Below are positions 7,965-15,969 of a stretch of DNA of 44,586 bases, piece by piece. Within the stretch, counting starts at the first letter, position 1. Every line of letters begins with the position of its first letter. The stretch lies in the NCBI GenBank assembly GCA_944321975.1, contig CALUNJ010000009.1, positions 1-44,586 on the forward strand, read 5' to 3'. Below the pieces are notes generated by a model that was not told the DNA's origin, ran no database searches, and worked only from the letters and a program-made list of their open reading frames with translations. Position numbers and translations under genes: made by a program. Source of the DNA: an uncultured Paraprevotella sp. Its GTDB lineage: Bacteria > Bacteroidota > Bacteroidia > Bacteroidales > Bacteroidaceae.

Positions 7965-9440
7965 ATGGATAAGAAAATTTTACTGCAAGAGCTGGCCGAA
8001 GGCGTGGCGCGGCGAAGGGATATTCCGAAACGGGATGCGGAAAACTTCCTCCGTGCGGTGTTCGACGTGTTGGGCGAATATCTCCAGTCGGATAAGATTG
8101 TGAAGATCCGTGGCCTGGGTACGTTTAAACTGGTGACGGTCGACAGCCGTGAGAGCGTGGACGTGAACACGGGCGAACGCATCATGATCAAGGAATATAC
8201 AAAGGTAAACTTCACGCCGGATCCAGTGTTGCGGGATGCGGTGAACAAGCCTTTTGCACAATTTGAGACCGTCGTGCTGTATGAAGGTACGAAGGTGGAG
8301 GACATGGAGCGGATGGATTTGCCAGACCTGAAAGAGTTCGGGGTGGAAATTCCCGGGATTTCTCCCGCAACGCCTGAAGTTGAAGAGACGTTTCAGGCGG
8401 GGGCGGATGAAACTGTGGCGGAAGCGGAAGGGGAGGATGCCGCAAAACGGACTGGAGAGGACGAATTTGACATCGAGACGGCTTCGATCGAGGAGGCGGA
8501 TGAGGATGGTTCCATGCTTCCGCGAGAAGAACATGCGCCGGAGGAGACGGCGGGCGGGACTGAGGCGGAGGGGGCTGCGGAAACTGCCGGGGCTTCGTCT
8601 CCGCAGCCGGAGAATGTCGTCACGGTGGGCGGACAAGGAGAACCCGCGTTAGGGGAAATGGCGGAGGAGGCCGTTGCGGAAAGCGAAGAGAAGGAAACGG
8701 GGGACCATGCCGGAGTTTCCCGGGAAAGTGCGGACGGGGAGAAGAAACAGGATGATTCGGTCCTGTCCGGGAGAGGTGAAAAATCCACACAAAACCAGCC
8801 GGACTGCGGGGTTCATGTGGAGACGCAGCAGATTGAAGTGCAAAAGGTGGAACACCAGACTGTAGCCAACCAGCATATCGTACAAATGTTGCCTGACAGC
8901 GGGCGAAGAAGAGTCTATCTGACTCCATGGATGATTTTCCTGATGGTGTTGTTTGTCATGGCGTTGGTCGTGGCAAGTTATTATGTGGGCTACAATCATT
9001 TGCTGGCACCGGGGGATGCCGCGAAAAAAAGTGATGCCGCCATCCGGAGGGAGAGCCCGGAGGCGAAGAACGCACCTGACAGCAAGGAAAATGGCTTGGC
9101 GGGTGATTCGCTGCCACCCCTGAAAAGCCTGTTCCCTTGGGTGCCCGTGTGCGACAGCGTGAAGCCGGAACGTGCAGATACGGCCCGGTTGGAGGAGGAG
9201 CCGCGCCGGAAGGGGCGCGTCTATCCCCAAGTCGAGAACGGGGCCTATGAGATTGTCGGGACTTTGGAGAGCCACCGTTTGCGCCGCGGGGAGACTTTGC
9301 GCGGGCTTGCTTTGAAATATTATGGCTCAAAGGATTTTACGGTCTATATTGTGGCGTATAACCGGATTGCCAATCCCGACTTGGTGCCGGAAGGGAAGGT
9401 GCTGAAGATGCCCCTTCTGAAGTTGAAGTCCCGTGAGTGA
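7965..9440 (+). CDS. HU domain - membrane segment - LysM fusion protein
   Basis: A 491-residue protein with an unusual layout. Residues 1-105 are an HU-like domain (VKIRGLGTFKLVTVDSRES, VNTGERIMIKEYTKVNFTPD). Residues about 115-310 are a low-complexity, Glu/Ala/Gly-rich acidic linker. A single hydrophobic segment follows at about 321-344 (PWMIFLMVLFVMALVV..). After a polar stretch, a LysM domain ends the protein (about 435-483: RRGETLRGLALKYYGS, YNRIANPDLVPEGKVLKMP). The simplest topology is HU in the cytoplasm and LysM on peptidoglycan, which would tether the nucleoid to the wall. That role is inference. The HU gene lies 12 bases upstream in the same operon. Confidence 0.88.
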   Translation: MDKKILLQELAEGVARRRDIPKRDAENFLRAVFDVLGEYLQSDKIVKIRGLGTFKLVTVDSRESVDVNTGERIMIKEYTKVNFTPDPVLRDAVNKPFAQFETVVLYEGTKVEDMERMDLPDLKEFGVEIPGISPATPEVEETFQAGADETVAEAEGEDAAKRTGEDEFDIETASIEEADEDGSMLPREEHAPEETAGGTEAEGAAETAGASSPQPENVVTVGGQGEPALGEMAEEAVAESEEKETGDHAGVSRESADGEKKQDDSVLSGRGEKSTQNQPDCGVHVETQQIEVQKVEHQTVANQHIVQMLPDSGRRRVYLTPWMIFLMVLFVMALVVASYYVGYNHLLAPGDAAKKSDAAIRRESPEAKNAPDSKENGLAGDSLPPLKSLFPWVPVCDSVKPERADTARLEEEPRRKGRVYPQVENGAYEIVGTLESHRLRRGETLRGLALKYYGSKDFTVYIVAYNRIANPDLVPEGKVLKMPLLKLKSRE

Positions 9441-9479
9441 TCCTCAAAAACGGTTCCCATAAGCATCATTTAATCACCG

Positions 9480-9502
9480 GCCCTTCGAGAAAGGAGGGCT
9501 TT
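9480..9502 (+). terminator. possible terminator after the HU-LysM gene
   Basis: GCCCTT and GAGGGC can form a 6-bp stem (one G-T pair) followed by TTT. It is weak but well placed, 40 bases after the stop codon. Confidence 0.4.
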
Positions 9503-9567
9503 AATCCGGGAATAGCCGCCAGCGGCTTCCCCCATGCTGCCTTACCCTCGTCGTCCCTCTCTCCATT

Positions 9568-9850
9568 CTTTCCGTAAATCCCCTTCCTGATTCATATTGT
9601 CCTATTTTGAGTTGGTTTTTATTTTGTTCATGATCAGCCGGATGGGTCCTCCTTGAAACGCGCGGGGTTTTCTCAGGCGATTCACATTTTTTTCTCAAGC
9701 GGTTCATCAATTTTTCTCAAGAGGAAAACTTGCATTCCTCTTGAGGGCGATTTTGTCCTATTCCGCCACGTTGTCTTTTCCTTCCCTCACGAGGGGGCAG
9801 AAGCGTCTTCCGCTTTCAGCGCCGCCAGTTTTTTGGGCATCCCCGCCCCG
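9568..9850 (+). repeat. dispersed intergenic repeat, copy 2 (most complete)
   Basis: The clearest copy. The left arm (TTTCCGTAA, CCTATTTTG at 9601, CTTGAAACGCGCGGGG) leads to the core at 9671. Four units spaced 22 bases apart start at 9671, 9693, 9715 and 9737: CTCAGGCGATTCACA+T7, CTCAAGCGGTTCATC.., CTCAAGAGG.., CTCTTGAGGG. The right arm carries GATTTTGTCCTATTCCGCC, ACGTTGTCTTTTCC, CCTCACGAGG and TCAGCGCCGCC, shared with copies 1 and 3. It sits between the HU-LysM gene and the bat operon promoter. A reading frame stays open across it (9653-10048), but I do not call it a gene. Confidence 0.85.
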
Positions 9851-10074
9851 GATCGGCAGTTCCGTTTTCTCCCTATGGCGAGAGGTGTAAGATTTTTCCG
9901 CTCCAGTCTCATGAAATATAGGGCCGTTTCCCCGCAAATCCCACGCCCCTTGTTCTTGCGGGTGAGCCGGGTTGCTTTTATGGGTGAAAAACGTTTGGCA
10001 CTTTCTTGTGGCCTTGCAGAGCCAAAAAGTTTCTTAAATAGTCAATAGGGCAACTTTTTTTAATAGCCATAGTG
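9851..10074. other. intergenic stretch before the bat operon
   Basis: Between the repeat and the MoxR promoter I see no gene, RNA or strong hairpin. The open frame here continues from the repeat and lacks the composition of the neighbouring genes. Confidence 0.5.
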
Positions 10075-10105
10075 TTGGCTGTACGTGGCAAAAAGCGTAA
10101 TTTTG
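10075..10105 (+). promoter_or_regulatory. promoter of the MoxR-bat operon
   Basis: TTGG (10075-10078), 19 bases, then TAATTTTG (10098-10105) is a well-formed Bacteroidetes promoter 45 bases before the MoxR start. It is the only strong candidate for the operon that runs to about 19252. Confidence 0.7.
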
Positions 10106-10150
10106 ACATTTGAAAGGATTGAGTATAATTTATAAACAAATAAAACAGAT

Positions 10151-11146
10151 ATGGCTGAAGCGATAGATATTCGCGAATTAAATGAGCGAATCGAAAAACA
10201 AAGTGCTTTTGTGACGAATTTGGTGACCGGTATGAACCAGGTGATTGTGGGCCAGAAGCATTTGGTGGAATCCCTCTTGATAGGTTTGTTGAGTGACGGG
10301 CATGTGTTGTTGGAAGGCGTTCCGGGATTGGCCAAGACGTTGGCCATCAAGACGCTTGCCTCCTTGATTGACGGGAAATTCAGCCGGGTGCAATTCACGC
10401 CCGATTTGCTTCCTGCCGATGTGATTGGCACCATGATGTACAGTCAAAAGGACGAGACCTTCATCGCTCAACGAGGCCCGATTTTTGCCAATTTCGTGTT
10501 GGCGGATGAGATCAACCGCGCGCCGGCCAAAGTGCAGAGCGCGCTGCTCGAGGCGATGCAGGAACGCCAGGTGACCATCGGCAAGGAGACTTATGGACTG
10601 CCCGAACCCTTCCTGGTGTTGGCCACACAGAACCCGATAGAGCAGGAGGGGACTTATCCGCTCCCGGAGGCGCAGGTGGACCGTTTCATGCTGAAGGTGA
10701 TTATCGACTATCCGAAGCTGGAGGAGGAAAAGAAAATCATCCGCCAGCAGATCGGGGGCGAGAAACCGTCGGTGCGCCCGATCATGGGGACGTCCGAGAT
10801 CCTTTCGGCAAGAAACGTGGTGCGCGAGGTCTATTTGGACGAGAAGATCGAGCAATACATTGCAGACATCGTTTTTGCCACCCGTTTCCCGGATCAGTAT
10901 GGGCTGAAAGACCTGAAGAATTACATCGAGTTCGGGGGCTCGCCTCGTGCGTCCATCAATCTGGCTTTGGCGGCCCGTGCCTATGCCTTCATCAAGCGCC
11001 GCGGGTATGTGATTCCCGAAGACGTGCGTGCCGTGGCCCACGACGTGCTCCGCCACCGCATCGGGCTGTCTTATGAGGCCGAGGCAAATAATGTCACCAG
11101 CGAGGAGATTATCAGTCAGATATTGAATAAGGTGGAAGTTCCTTAA
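10151..11146 (+). CDS. MoxR-family AAA+ ATPase of the bat operon
   Basis: A 331-residue AAA+ chaperone-like ATPase, the first gene of the bat operon. It has Walker A GVPGLAKT (56-63), Walker B VLADE (116-120), the MoxR insert ALLEAMQERQVTIG and the sensor-type TQNPIEQEGTYPLPEAQVDRFM. MoxR proteins are thought to assemble or remodel partner proteins together with the von Willebrand A proteins encoded downstream. The DUF58 gene starts 9 bases later, as in the conserved MoxR-DUF58-vWA layout. Cytoplasmic. Confidence 0.95.
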   Translation: MAEAIDIRELNERIEKQSAFVTNLVTGMNQVIVGQKHLVESLLIGLLSDGHVLLEGVPGLAKTLAIKTLASLIDGKFSRVQFTPDLLPADVIGTMMYSQKDETFIAQRGPIFANFVLADEINRAPAKVQSALLEAMQERQVTIGKETYGLPEPFLVLATQNPIEQEGTYPLPEAQVDRFMLKVIIDYPKLEEEKKIIRQQIGGEKPSVRPIMGTSEILSARNVVREVYLDEKIEQYIADIVFATRFPDQYGLKDLKNYIEFGGSPRASINLALAARAYAFIKRRGYVIPEDVRAVAHDVLRHRIGLSYEAEANNVTSEEIISQILNKVEVP

Positions 11147-11155
11147 TGTGCGGGG

Positions 11156-12034
11156 ATGGCTGGGATGGATACAAGTGAAATCTTAAAGCGGGTCCGCCAG
11201 ATCGAGATTAAGACCAGGGGGCTGTCCAACAACATCTTCGCCGGAGAATACCATTCGGCGTTCAAGGGCAGGGGTATGGCTTTCTCCGAGGTGCGCGAAT
11301 ATCAGTATGGCGACGACATCAGGGACATTGACTGGAATGTGACGGCACGGTTCAACCGTCCGTTCGTGAAGGTCTTCGAAGAAGAGCGGGAACTGACGGT
11401 CATGTTGCTGATCGACGTGTCCGGAAGTCTGAATTTCGGCACGGTCTCCCAAACCAAGCGCGACATGGTGACGGAGATTGCCGCCACGTTGGCTTTTTCT
11501 GCCATCCAGAATAACGACAAGATAGGAGTGATTTTCTTTTCCGACCGGATAGAGAAGTTCATTCCTCCCAAGAAAGGAAGGAAACACATTCTCCGCATCA
11601 TCCGCGAGCTGCTGGACTTTGCTCCCGAAAGCCGGCTGACCGATGTCGGGCAGGCGGTGGAATATCTGACCCAAGTGATCAAACGGCGTTGCACGGCGTT
11701 TCTCCTGAGCGATTTTATCGACCGGAAAGACTATCGGACCGCGCTGACCGTGGCCAATCAGAAACATGACGTGGTGGCCATCCAGGTCTTTGACCGCCGC
11801 ATGGCTGAATTGCCGGACGTGGGGCTGATGAAGGTGCATGACGCGGAGACGGGGCATGAGCAGTATATCGACACGTCGAGCCGCCGGGTGCGCCAGGCTC
11901 ACCGCGAGTGGTGGCGGAACCGCCAGAGCGTGTTGCAGGACGTGTTCACCAAGAGCAACGTGGACTCGGTGTCCATCCGCACGGATCAGGATTATGTGTC
12001 TTCGCTGAAAACCTTGTTTGCCAAACGAAGTTAA
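11156..12034 (+). CDS. DUF58 / vWA-like protein of the bat operon
   Basis: A 292-residue protein with the DUF58 signature GRGMAFSEVREYQYGDDIRDIDWNVTAR near the N-terminus, and a vWA-type metal site in LLIDVSGSLNFG (about residues 83-94, the DxSxS pattern). No membrane segment is apparent, so it is probably cytoplasmic. It is the usual partner of MoxR ATPases. An alternative ATG lies 9 bases further in (11165), giving MDTSEILKRVRQIE; I kept the upstream start. The next gene begins 4 bases after its stop. Confidence 0.92.
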   Translation: MAGMDTSEILKRVRQIEIKTRGLSNNIFAGEYHSAFKGRGMAFSEVREYQYGDDIRDIDWNVTARFNRPFVKVFEEERELTVMLLIDVSGSLNFGTVSQTKRDMVTEIAATLAFSAIQNNDKIGVIFFSDRIEKFIPPKKGRKHILRIIRELLDFAPESRLTDVGQAVEYLTQVIKRRCTAFLLSDFIDRKDYRTALTVANQKHDVVAIQVFDRRMAELPDVGLMKVHDAETGHEQYIDTSSRRVRQAHREWWRNRQSVLQDVFTKSNVDSVSIRTDQDYVSSLKTLFAKRS

Positions 12035-12038
12035 ACAA

Positions 12039-13139
12039 ATGGATAGTTTTTATTATAAATGCAAGTGGTTGCCGTGTGTGGCGTTATGGGCTTTGATGAT
12101 TTTTGCCTGTGGCGTCGCCCGGGCACAAGTCACAGTGGATGTGAGGATAGATTCCTTGGAACTTTTTGTGGGGGAACAGGCACATATCACGTTGGAAGTG
12201 AGTGCGGACGCAAAATCGCGGATGACGCTTCCGCAAGTCAAGGCCGGCGACATGCTCACGCCGGGGGTGGAAGTCGTGGAGGTGACCCGGGCCGACACCC
12301 AGCGGTTGAACGAAAACGCGCGCATTCTGGTGTCGCAACGCTATTGCGTGACTTCGTTTGATTCTGCCTTCTATTATCTCCCCCCCTTTGTGGTCGACGT
12401 GGACGGCAAGGAGTATCAGTCGAAAAACCTGGCCTTGCGTGTGCTCTCTGTGCCGGTCGACACGGTGCACACGGACCAGTTCTATGGGCCGAAAGAAATC
12501 ATGAAAGTGCCTTTTTCCTGGGCCGACTGGTCGCCGATATTCTGGTTGTCGCTCTTGTTGCTCGCATGGACGCTTCTGCTGACCTATTTCTATATCCGCT
12601 ATCGGGACAACAAGCCGATCATCAAGATTATCAAATTGGCTCCGAAGGTGCTTCCGCACACGAAAGCCATGCAGGAAATCGACCAGATCAAGGCTGAAAA
12701 GGCATGGGCCAAGGAAGACTCGAAGGAGTATTACACCCGCTTGACCTCTATCTTGCGCACGTATATCGAGAAACGCTATGGGTTCAACGCCATGGAGATG
12801 ACTTCGGCTGAAATCATCGACCGGCTGCTGACGGAAAACGCGGAAAGCCTTGATGAACTGCGCGCGTTGTTCCAGACGGCCGATTTGGTGAAGTTTGCCA
12901 AATACAGCACCTTGATCAACGAGAATGACGCGAACCTGGTGAATGCGATAGAGTTTATCAACCAGACCAAGAGGGAGGCCGATCCGAAGGCGCAGGCCGT
13001 GCCCGACGAAGTGGTGGTGGAACAAAAACGCAGTCGCCGCACGCTGTTGGGCATGCGGGTGGGGCTTGCCGTGGCCACTTTGGCCGGTGTGGCCTTGTTG
13101 GTGTGGATCTGTGGGATGGTGTATGAGTTAATCGCTTAA
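12039..13139 (+). CDS. BatD-like membrane protein between DUF58 and batA
   Basis: A 366-residue envelope protein. From ATG 12039 it has a signal peptide ending near ACGVARAQ, a periplasmic beta-rich region resembling the N-terminus of BatD (about 25-150), a membrane segment near residues 166-188 (PIFWLSLLLLAWTLLLTYFYI), a cytoplasmic helical stretch with EEYYTRLTSILRTYIEKRYG-like spacing (seen as KEYYTRLTSILRTYIEKRY), and a final membrane segment near the C-terminus. An upstream in-frame ATG at 12018 would overlap the DUF58 gene and bury the signal peptide. Probably supplies a ligand-presenting part to the Bat complex (inference). Confidence 0.82.
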   Translation: MDSFYYKCKWLPCVALWALMIFACGVARAQVTVDVRIDSLELFVGEQAHITLEVSADAKSRMTLPQVKAGDMLTPGVEVVEVTRADTQRLNENARILVSQRYCVTSFDSAFYYLPPFVVDVDGKEYQSKNLALRVLSVPVDTVHTDQFYGPKEIMKVPFSWADWSPIFWLSLLLLAWTLLLTYFYIRYRDNKPIIKIIKLAPKVLPHTKAMQEIDQIKAEKAWAKEDSKEYYTRLTSILRTYIEKRYGFNAMEMTSAEIIDRLLTENAESLDELRALFQTADLVKFAKYSTLINENDANLVNAIEFINQTKREADPKAQAVPDEVVVEQKRSRRTLLGMRVGLAVATLAGVALLVWICGMVYELIA

Positions 13140-13154
13140 AAAGAGAAAAGTAAG

Positions 13155-14153
13155 ATGACATTTGCAAATATTGAATATTTCTTTTTGCTATTTCTGCTCA
13201 TACCTTATATATTATGGTATGTGCTTAAGAACAAACAGAAGGAACCCACTTTGCAGGTACCCGACACGACGGCCTATCGCTATGTCCCCAAGAGCTATAA
13301 GAACCATCTGATCCACGTGCCCTTCATATTGCGGCTTCTCACGTTTGTCATGATAGTGGTGGTGCTTGCGCGCCCTCAGACGAGCAACAGTTGGAAAAAT
13401 ACGCAGGTGGAAGGCATTGACATCATGTTGGCGGTGGATGTGTCCACCAGCATGTTGGCGGAAGACCTGAAGCCGAATCGCTTGGAAGCGGCCAAGCAAG
13501 TGGCTTCGGAGTTTATTGCCGGACGCCCGAATGACAACATCGGGTTGACGATTTTTGCCGGAGAGGCTTTCACCCAATGTCCGATGACAACAGACCATGC
13601 CGTGTTGCTGAATCTGTTCCATGGCTTGAAAACCGACATGGCGCAGCGGGGAATGATAGAGGACGGCACAGCCGTGGGCATGGGCATCGCCAACGCAGTT
13701 TCGCGTCTGAAAGACAGCAAGGCCAAGAGCAAGGTGGTCATCTTGCTGACCGATGGGACAAACAATGCCGGCGACATCTCGCCGATGATGGCGGCCGAGA
13801 TTGCTAAAAGTTTTGGCATAAGGGTTTATACGATCGGAGTGGGCACCAACGGGCTTGCGCCTTATCCCATGCCGGTGGCCGGAGGGGTCCAATACTTGAA
13901 CATCCCGGTGGAGATCGACACCAAGACTTTGGCGGCTATCGCCGGGAAAACCGACGGCGAGTTCTATCGGGCCACGGACAATAAGAAATTGGAAGAAGTC
14001 TATAAGGACATAGACAAATTGGAAAAGACGAAGTTGAATGTCAAGCAATACAGCAAACGCTATGAAGCATACGCCTTGTTTGCCTGGATCGCGGCTGTGA
14101 GTCTGTTGCTGGAGATTTTGCTGCGCACGACGATATTGAAGAAAATCCCTTAA
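13155..14153 (+). CDS. batA: BatA, vWA membrane protein
   Basis: A 332-residue inner-membrane protein of the Bacteroides aerotolerance (bat) operon. Two N-terminal hydrophobic segments (about 8-24 and 57-73), a vWA domain with an intact metal-ion site DVSTS (D95, S97, S99) followed by MLAEDLKPNRLEAAK, and a C-terminal membrane helix (about 300-324, ALFAWIAAVSLLLEILL). The conserved Thr of the metal site lies in MIEDGTAVGMGI. Bat proteins were linked to oxygen tolerance in B. fragilis; their biochemical role is unclear. batB follows 12 bases later and is a paralogue. Confidence 0.94.
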   Translation: MTFANIEYFFLLFLLIPYILWYVLKNKQKEPTLQVPDTTAYRYVPKSYKNHLIHVPFILRLLTFVMIVVVLARPQTSNSWKNTQVEGIDIMLAVDVSTSMLAEDLKPNRLEAAKQVASEFIAGRPNDNIGLTIFAGEAFTQCPMTTDHAVLLNLFHGLKTDMAQRGMIEDGTAVGMGIANAVSRLKDSKAKSKVVILLTDGTNNAGDISPMMAAEIAKSFGIRVYTIGVGTNGLAPYPMPVAGGVQYLNIPVEIDTKTLAAIAGKTDGEFYRATDNKKLEEVYKDIDKLEKTKLNVKQYSKRYEAYALFAWIAAVSLLLEILLRTTILKKIP

Positions 14154-14165
14154 TTTGTTCAGACT

Positions 14166-15191
14166 ATGTTTCGTTTTGAAGACCCATTATATTTGTATTT
14201 GCTCCTGCTGGTTCCGGCATTGGCCGGATTGCACTATGCTACGAATTATTTTCGCAAGAAGCGGCTTGCCCGTTACGGCGACATTCGGTTGCTGAAAGAA
14301 CTGATGCCGGAGGTTTCGGTGGCGCGTCGCGAGGTGAAAATGTGGCTGATGTTGTTGGCCTTCGCCATGCTGGTGTGTGCATTGGCGCGCCCGCAGTTCG
14401 GCACAAAGGAAGAAACCCTCAAGCGGCAGGGCATAGAAGCTATTATTGCGATGGATGTGTCGAACTCCATGTTGGCGGAAGACGTGACGCCAAGCCGTCT
14501 GGATAAGGCGAAAATGTTGGTGAGCAGCATCGTGGACAAAATGACAGAGGACAAGATCGGGCTGATTGTCTATGCGGGGGAGGCTTATACCCAGTTGCCC
14601 ATCACGAGTGATTACGTGTCGGCGAAAATGTTCCTTGAGACAATTTCCCCGGCCATGATTACCACGCAGGGCACGGACATCAAGCAAGCCGTGGATTTGG
14701 CGATGAAGAGCTTTACTCCGAACCAGAATGTAAGCAAGGCGATTTTCGTCATTACAGATGGTGAGGACAACGAAGGAGGAGCTGTGGAGATGGCCAGGGC
14801 GGCGGCCGAAAAGGGGATAAAAGTATATATCCTTGGGATTGGGTCGCCGCAGGGGGCACCGATACCGATGCCCGGAAACGCCTCGCAGTATATCACGGAT
14901 AATGGAGGCAATGTGGTTGTGTCCAAACTGAATGAGCAGATGTGCCGCGACATTGCCGCCGCCGGGCAGGGGGCTTATATTTATGTGGATAACAGTTCGT
15001 CCGCCCAAGAGCAGCTTTCGGGATATGTGGACAAGCTGGGCAAGGCGGAAATGGAAAGCAAAGTGTTCTCTGAATACGACGAGCAGTTTCAGGCCGTGGC
15101 TTTGCTCGCTTTGTTTTTCCTGATGCTGGAGGTGTGCATTATTGAGCGGAAGAACCCGTTGTTTAAAGGAATCAAATTGTTTCGGAAATGA
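14166..15191 (+). CDS. batB: BatB, vWA membrane protein
   Basis: A 341-residue paralogue of the preceding BatA with the same plan: two N-terminal hydrophobic segments, a vWA domain with metal site DVSNS (D97, S99, S101) and MLAEDVTPSRLDKAK, TDIKQAVDLAM containing the metal-site Thr, and a final membrane helix (VALLALFFLMLEVCII). Likely forms a membrane complex with BatA. Its stop overlaps the batC start (ATGA), so translation of the two is coupled. Confidence 0.94.
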   Translation: MFRFEDPLYLYLLLLVPALAGLHYATNYFRKKRLARYGDIRLLKELMPEVSVARREVKMWLMLLAFAMLVCALARPQFGTKEETLKRQGIEAIIAMDVSNSMLAEDVTPSRLDKAKMLVSSIVDKMTEDKIGLIVYAGEAYTQLPITSDYVSAKMFLETISPAMITTQGTDIKQAVDLAMKSFTPNQNVSKAIFVITDGEDNEGGAVEMARAAAEKGIKVYILGIGSPQGAPIPMPGNASQYITDNGGNVVVSKLNEQMCRDIAAAGQGAYIYVDNSSSAQEQLSGYVDKLGKAEMESKVFSEYDEQFQAVALLALFFLMLEVCIIERKNPLFKGIKLFRK

Positions 15192-15934
15192 GAAGGATGA
15201 TAGGTATGTTTCGCTGGAAGTTTAGATGGGGCTTGGCATTATGCTTGTGTGTGGCGGCCGTTGCGGTTTCTGCTCAAGAAGATGCCGGGCGCGAATATTT
15301 GAGAAGCGGGAACCGCCTGTATCGCGACAGCATGTATACCGAGGCGGAAGTGGACTATCGGAAGGCGATAGAAGCCGACAGCCGTCTGCCGCAGGCTTAT
15401 TTCAACTTGGGCAATGCCTTGTTGCGGCAACAGAAGCCTAAAGATGCCATGCAGGCCTATGAGCAGGCAGTCAAGGTGGAAACCAACAAAGGTCGCCTGG
15501 CTTCCATGTACCATAACATGGGGGTGATATTGCAGAGCCAGAAACAGTTCGGGCCGGCCATAGAATGTTATAAGAATGCCCTGAGGAGGAATCCGCAAGA
15601 CGATGAAAGCCGTTACAATCTCGTGCTTTGCCAGCATCAATTGAAGAACAACCCGCAGCAGGAGCAGCAGAATGGCGGCAACGAGAACAAAGACGGAAAG
15701 GACCAGAACAAAGAAGAAGACAAGAATAGCCAGAAACAAGACAAACCACAGTCCAAGGACGACACGGAAGAGCAGAAGCAGCAAAAGCAGCAGCAACAGC
15801 ATTCGGACGAAATGTCGAAAGAGACTGCCGAACAGCTTTTGAATGCCGCCATGCAAGAAGAGAAGCAAACGCAGGAGCGCATCAAAAAGGCTGCGGCTCA
15901 ACCGCAACGCCGGAGGCTGGAAAAACAATGGTGA
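15188..15934 (+). CDS. batC: BatC, TPR protein
   Basis: A 248-residue secreted or periplasmic protein. A signal peptide ends near VAVSAQE. Three tetratricopeptide repeats occupy about 35-150 (AEVDYRKAIEADSRLPQAYFNLGNALL, and two more), followed by a highly charged Gln/Glu/Lys/Asp-rich tail (about 155-248) with runs such as KQQKQQQQH, predicted disordered. TPRs in BatC and BatE are thought to scaffold the Bat complex. It overlaps batB by 4 bases and is closely coupled to batD. Confidence 0.92.
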   Translation: MRRMIGMFRWKFRWGLALCLCVAAVAVSAQEDAGREYLRSGNRLYRDSMYTEAEVDYRKAIEADSRLPQAYFNLGNALLRQQKPKDAMQAYEQAVKVETNKGRLASMYHNMGVILQSQKQFGPAIECYKNALRRNPQDDESRYNLVLCQHQLKNNPQQEQQNGGNENKDGKDQNKEEDKNSQKQDKPQSKDDTEEQKQQKQQQQHSDEMSKETAEQLLNAAMQEEKQTQERIKKAAAQPQRRRLEKQW

Positions 15935-15969
15935 GAAAACATGAGCGAAAGAAAATCAGCAGAAAGAAT

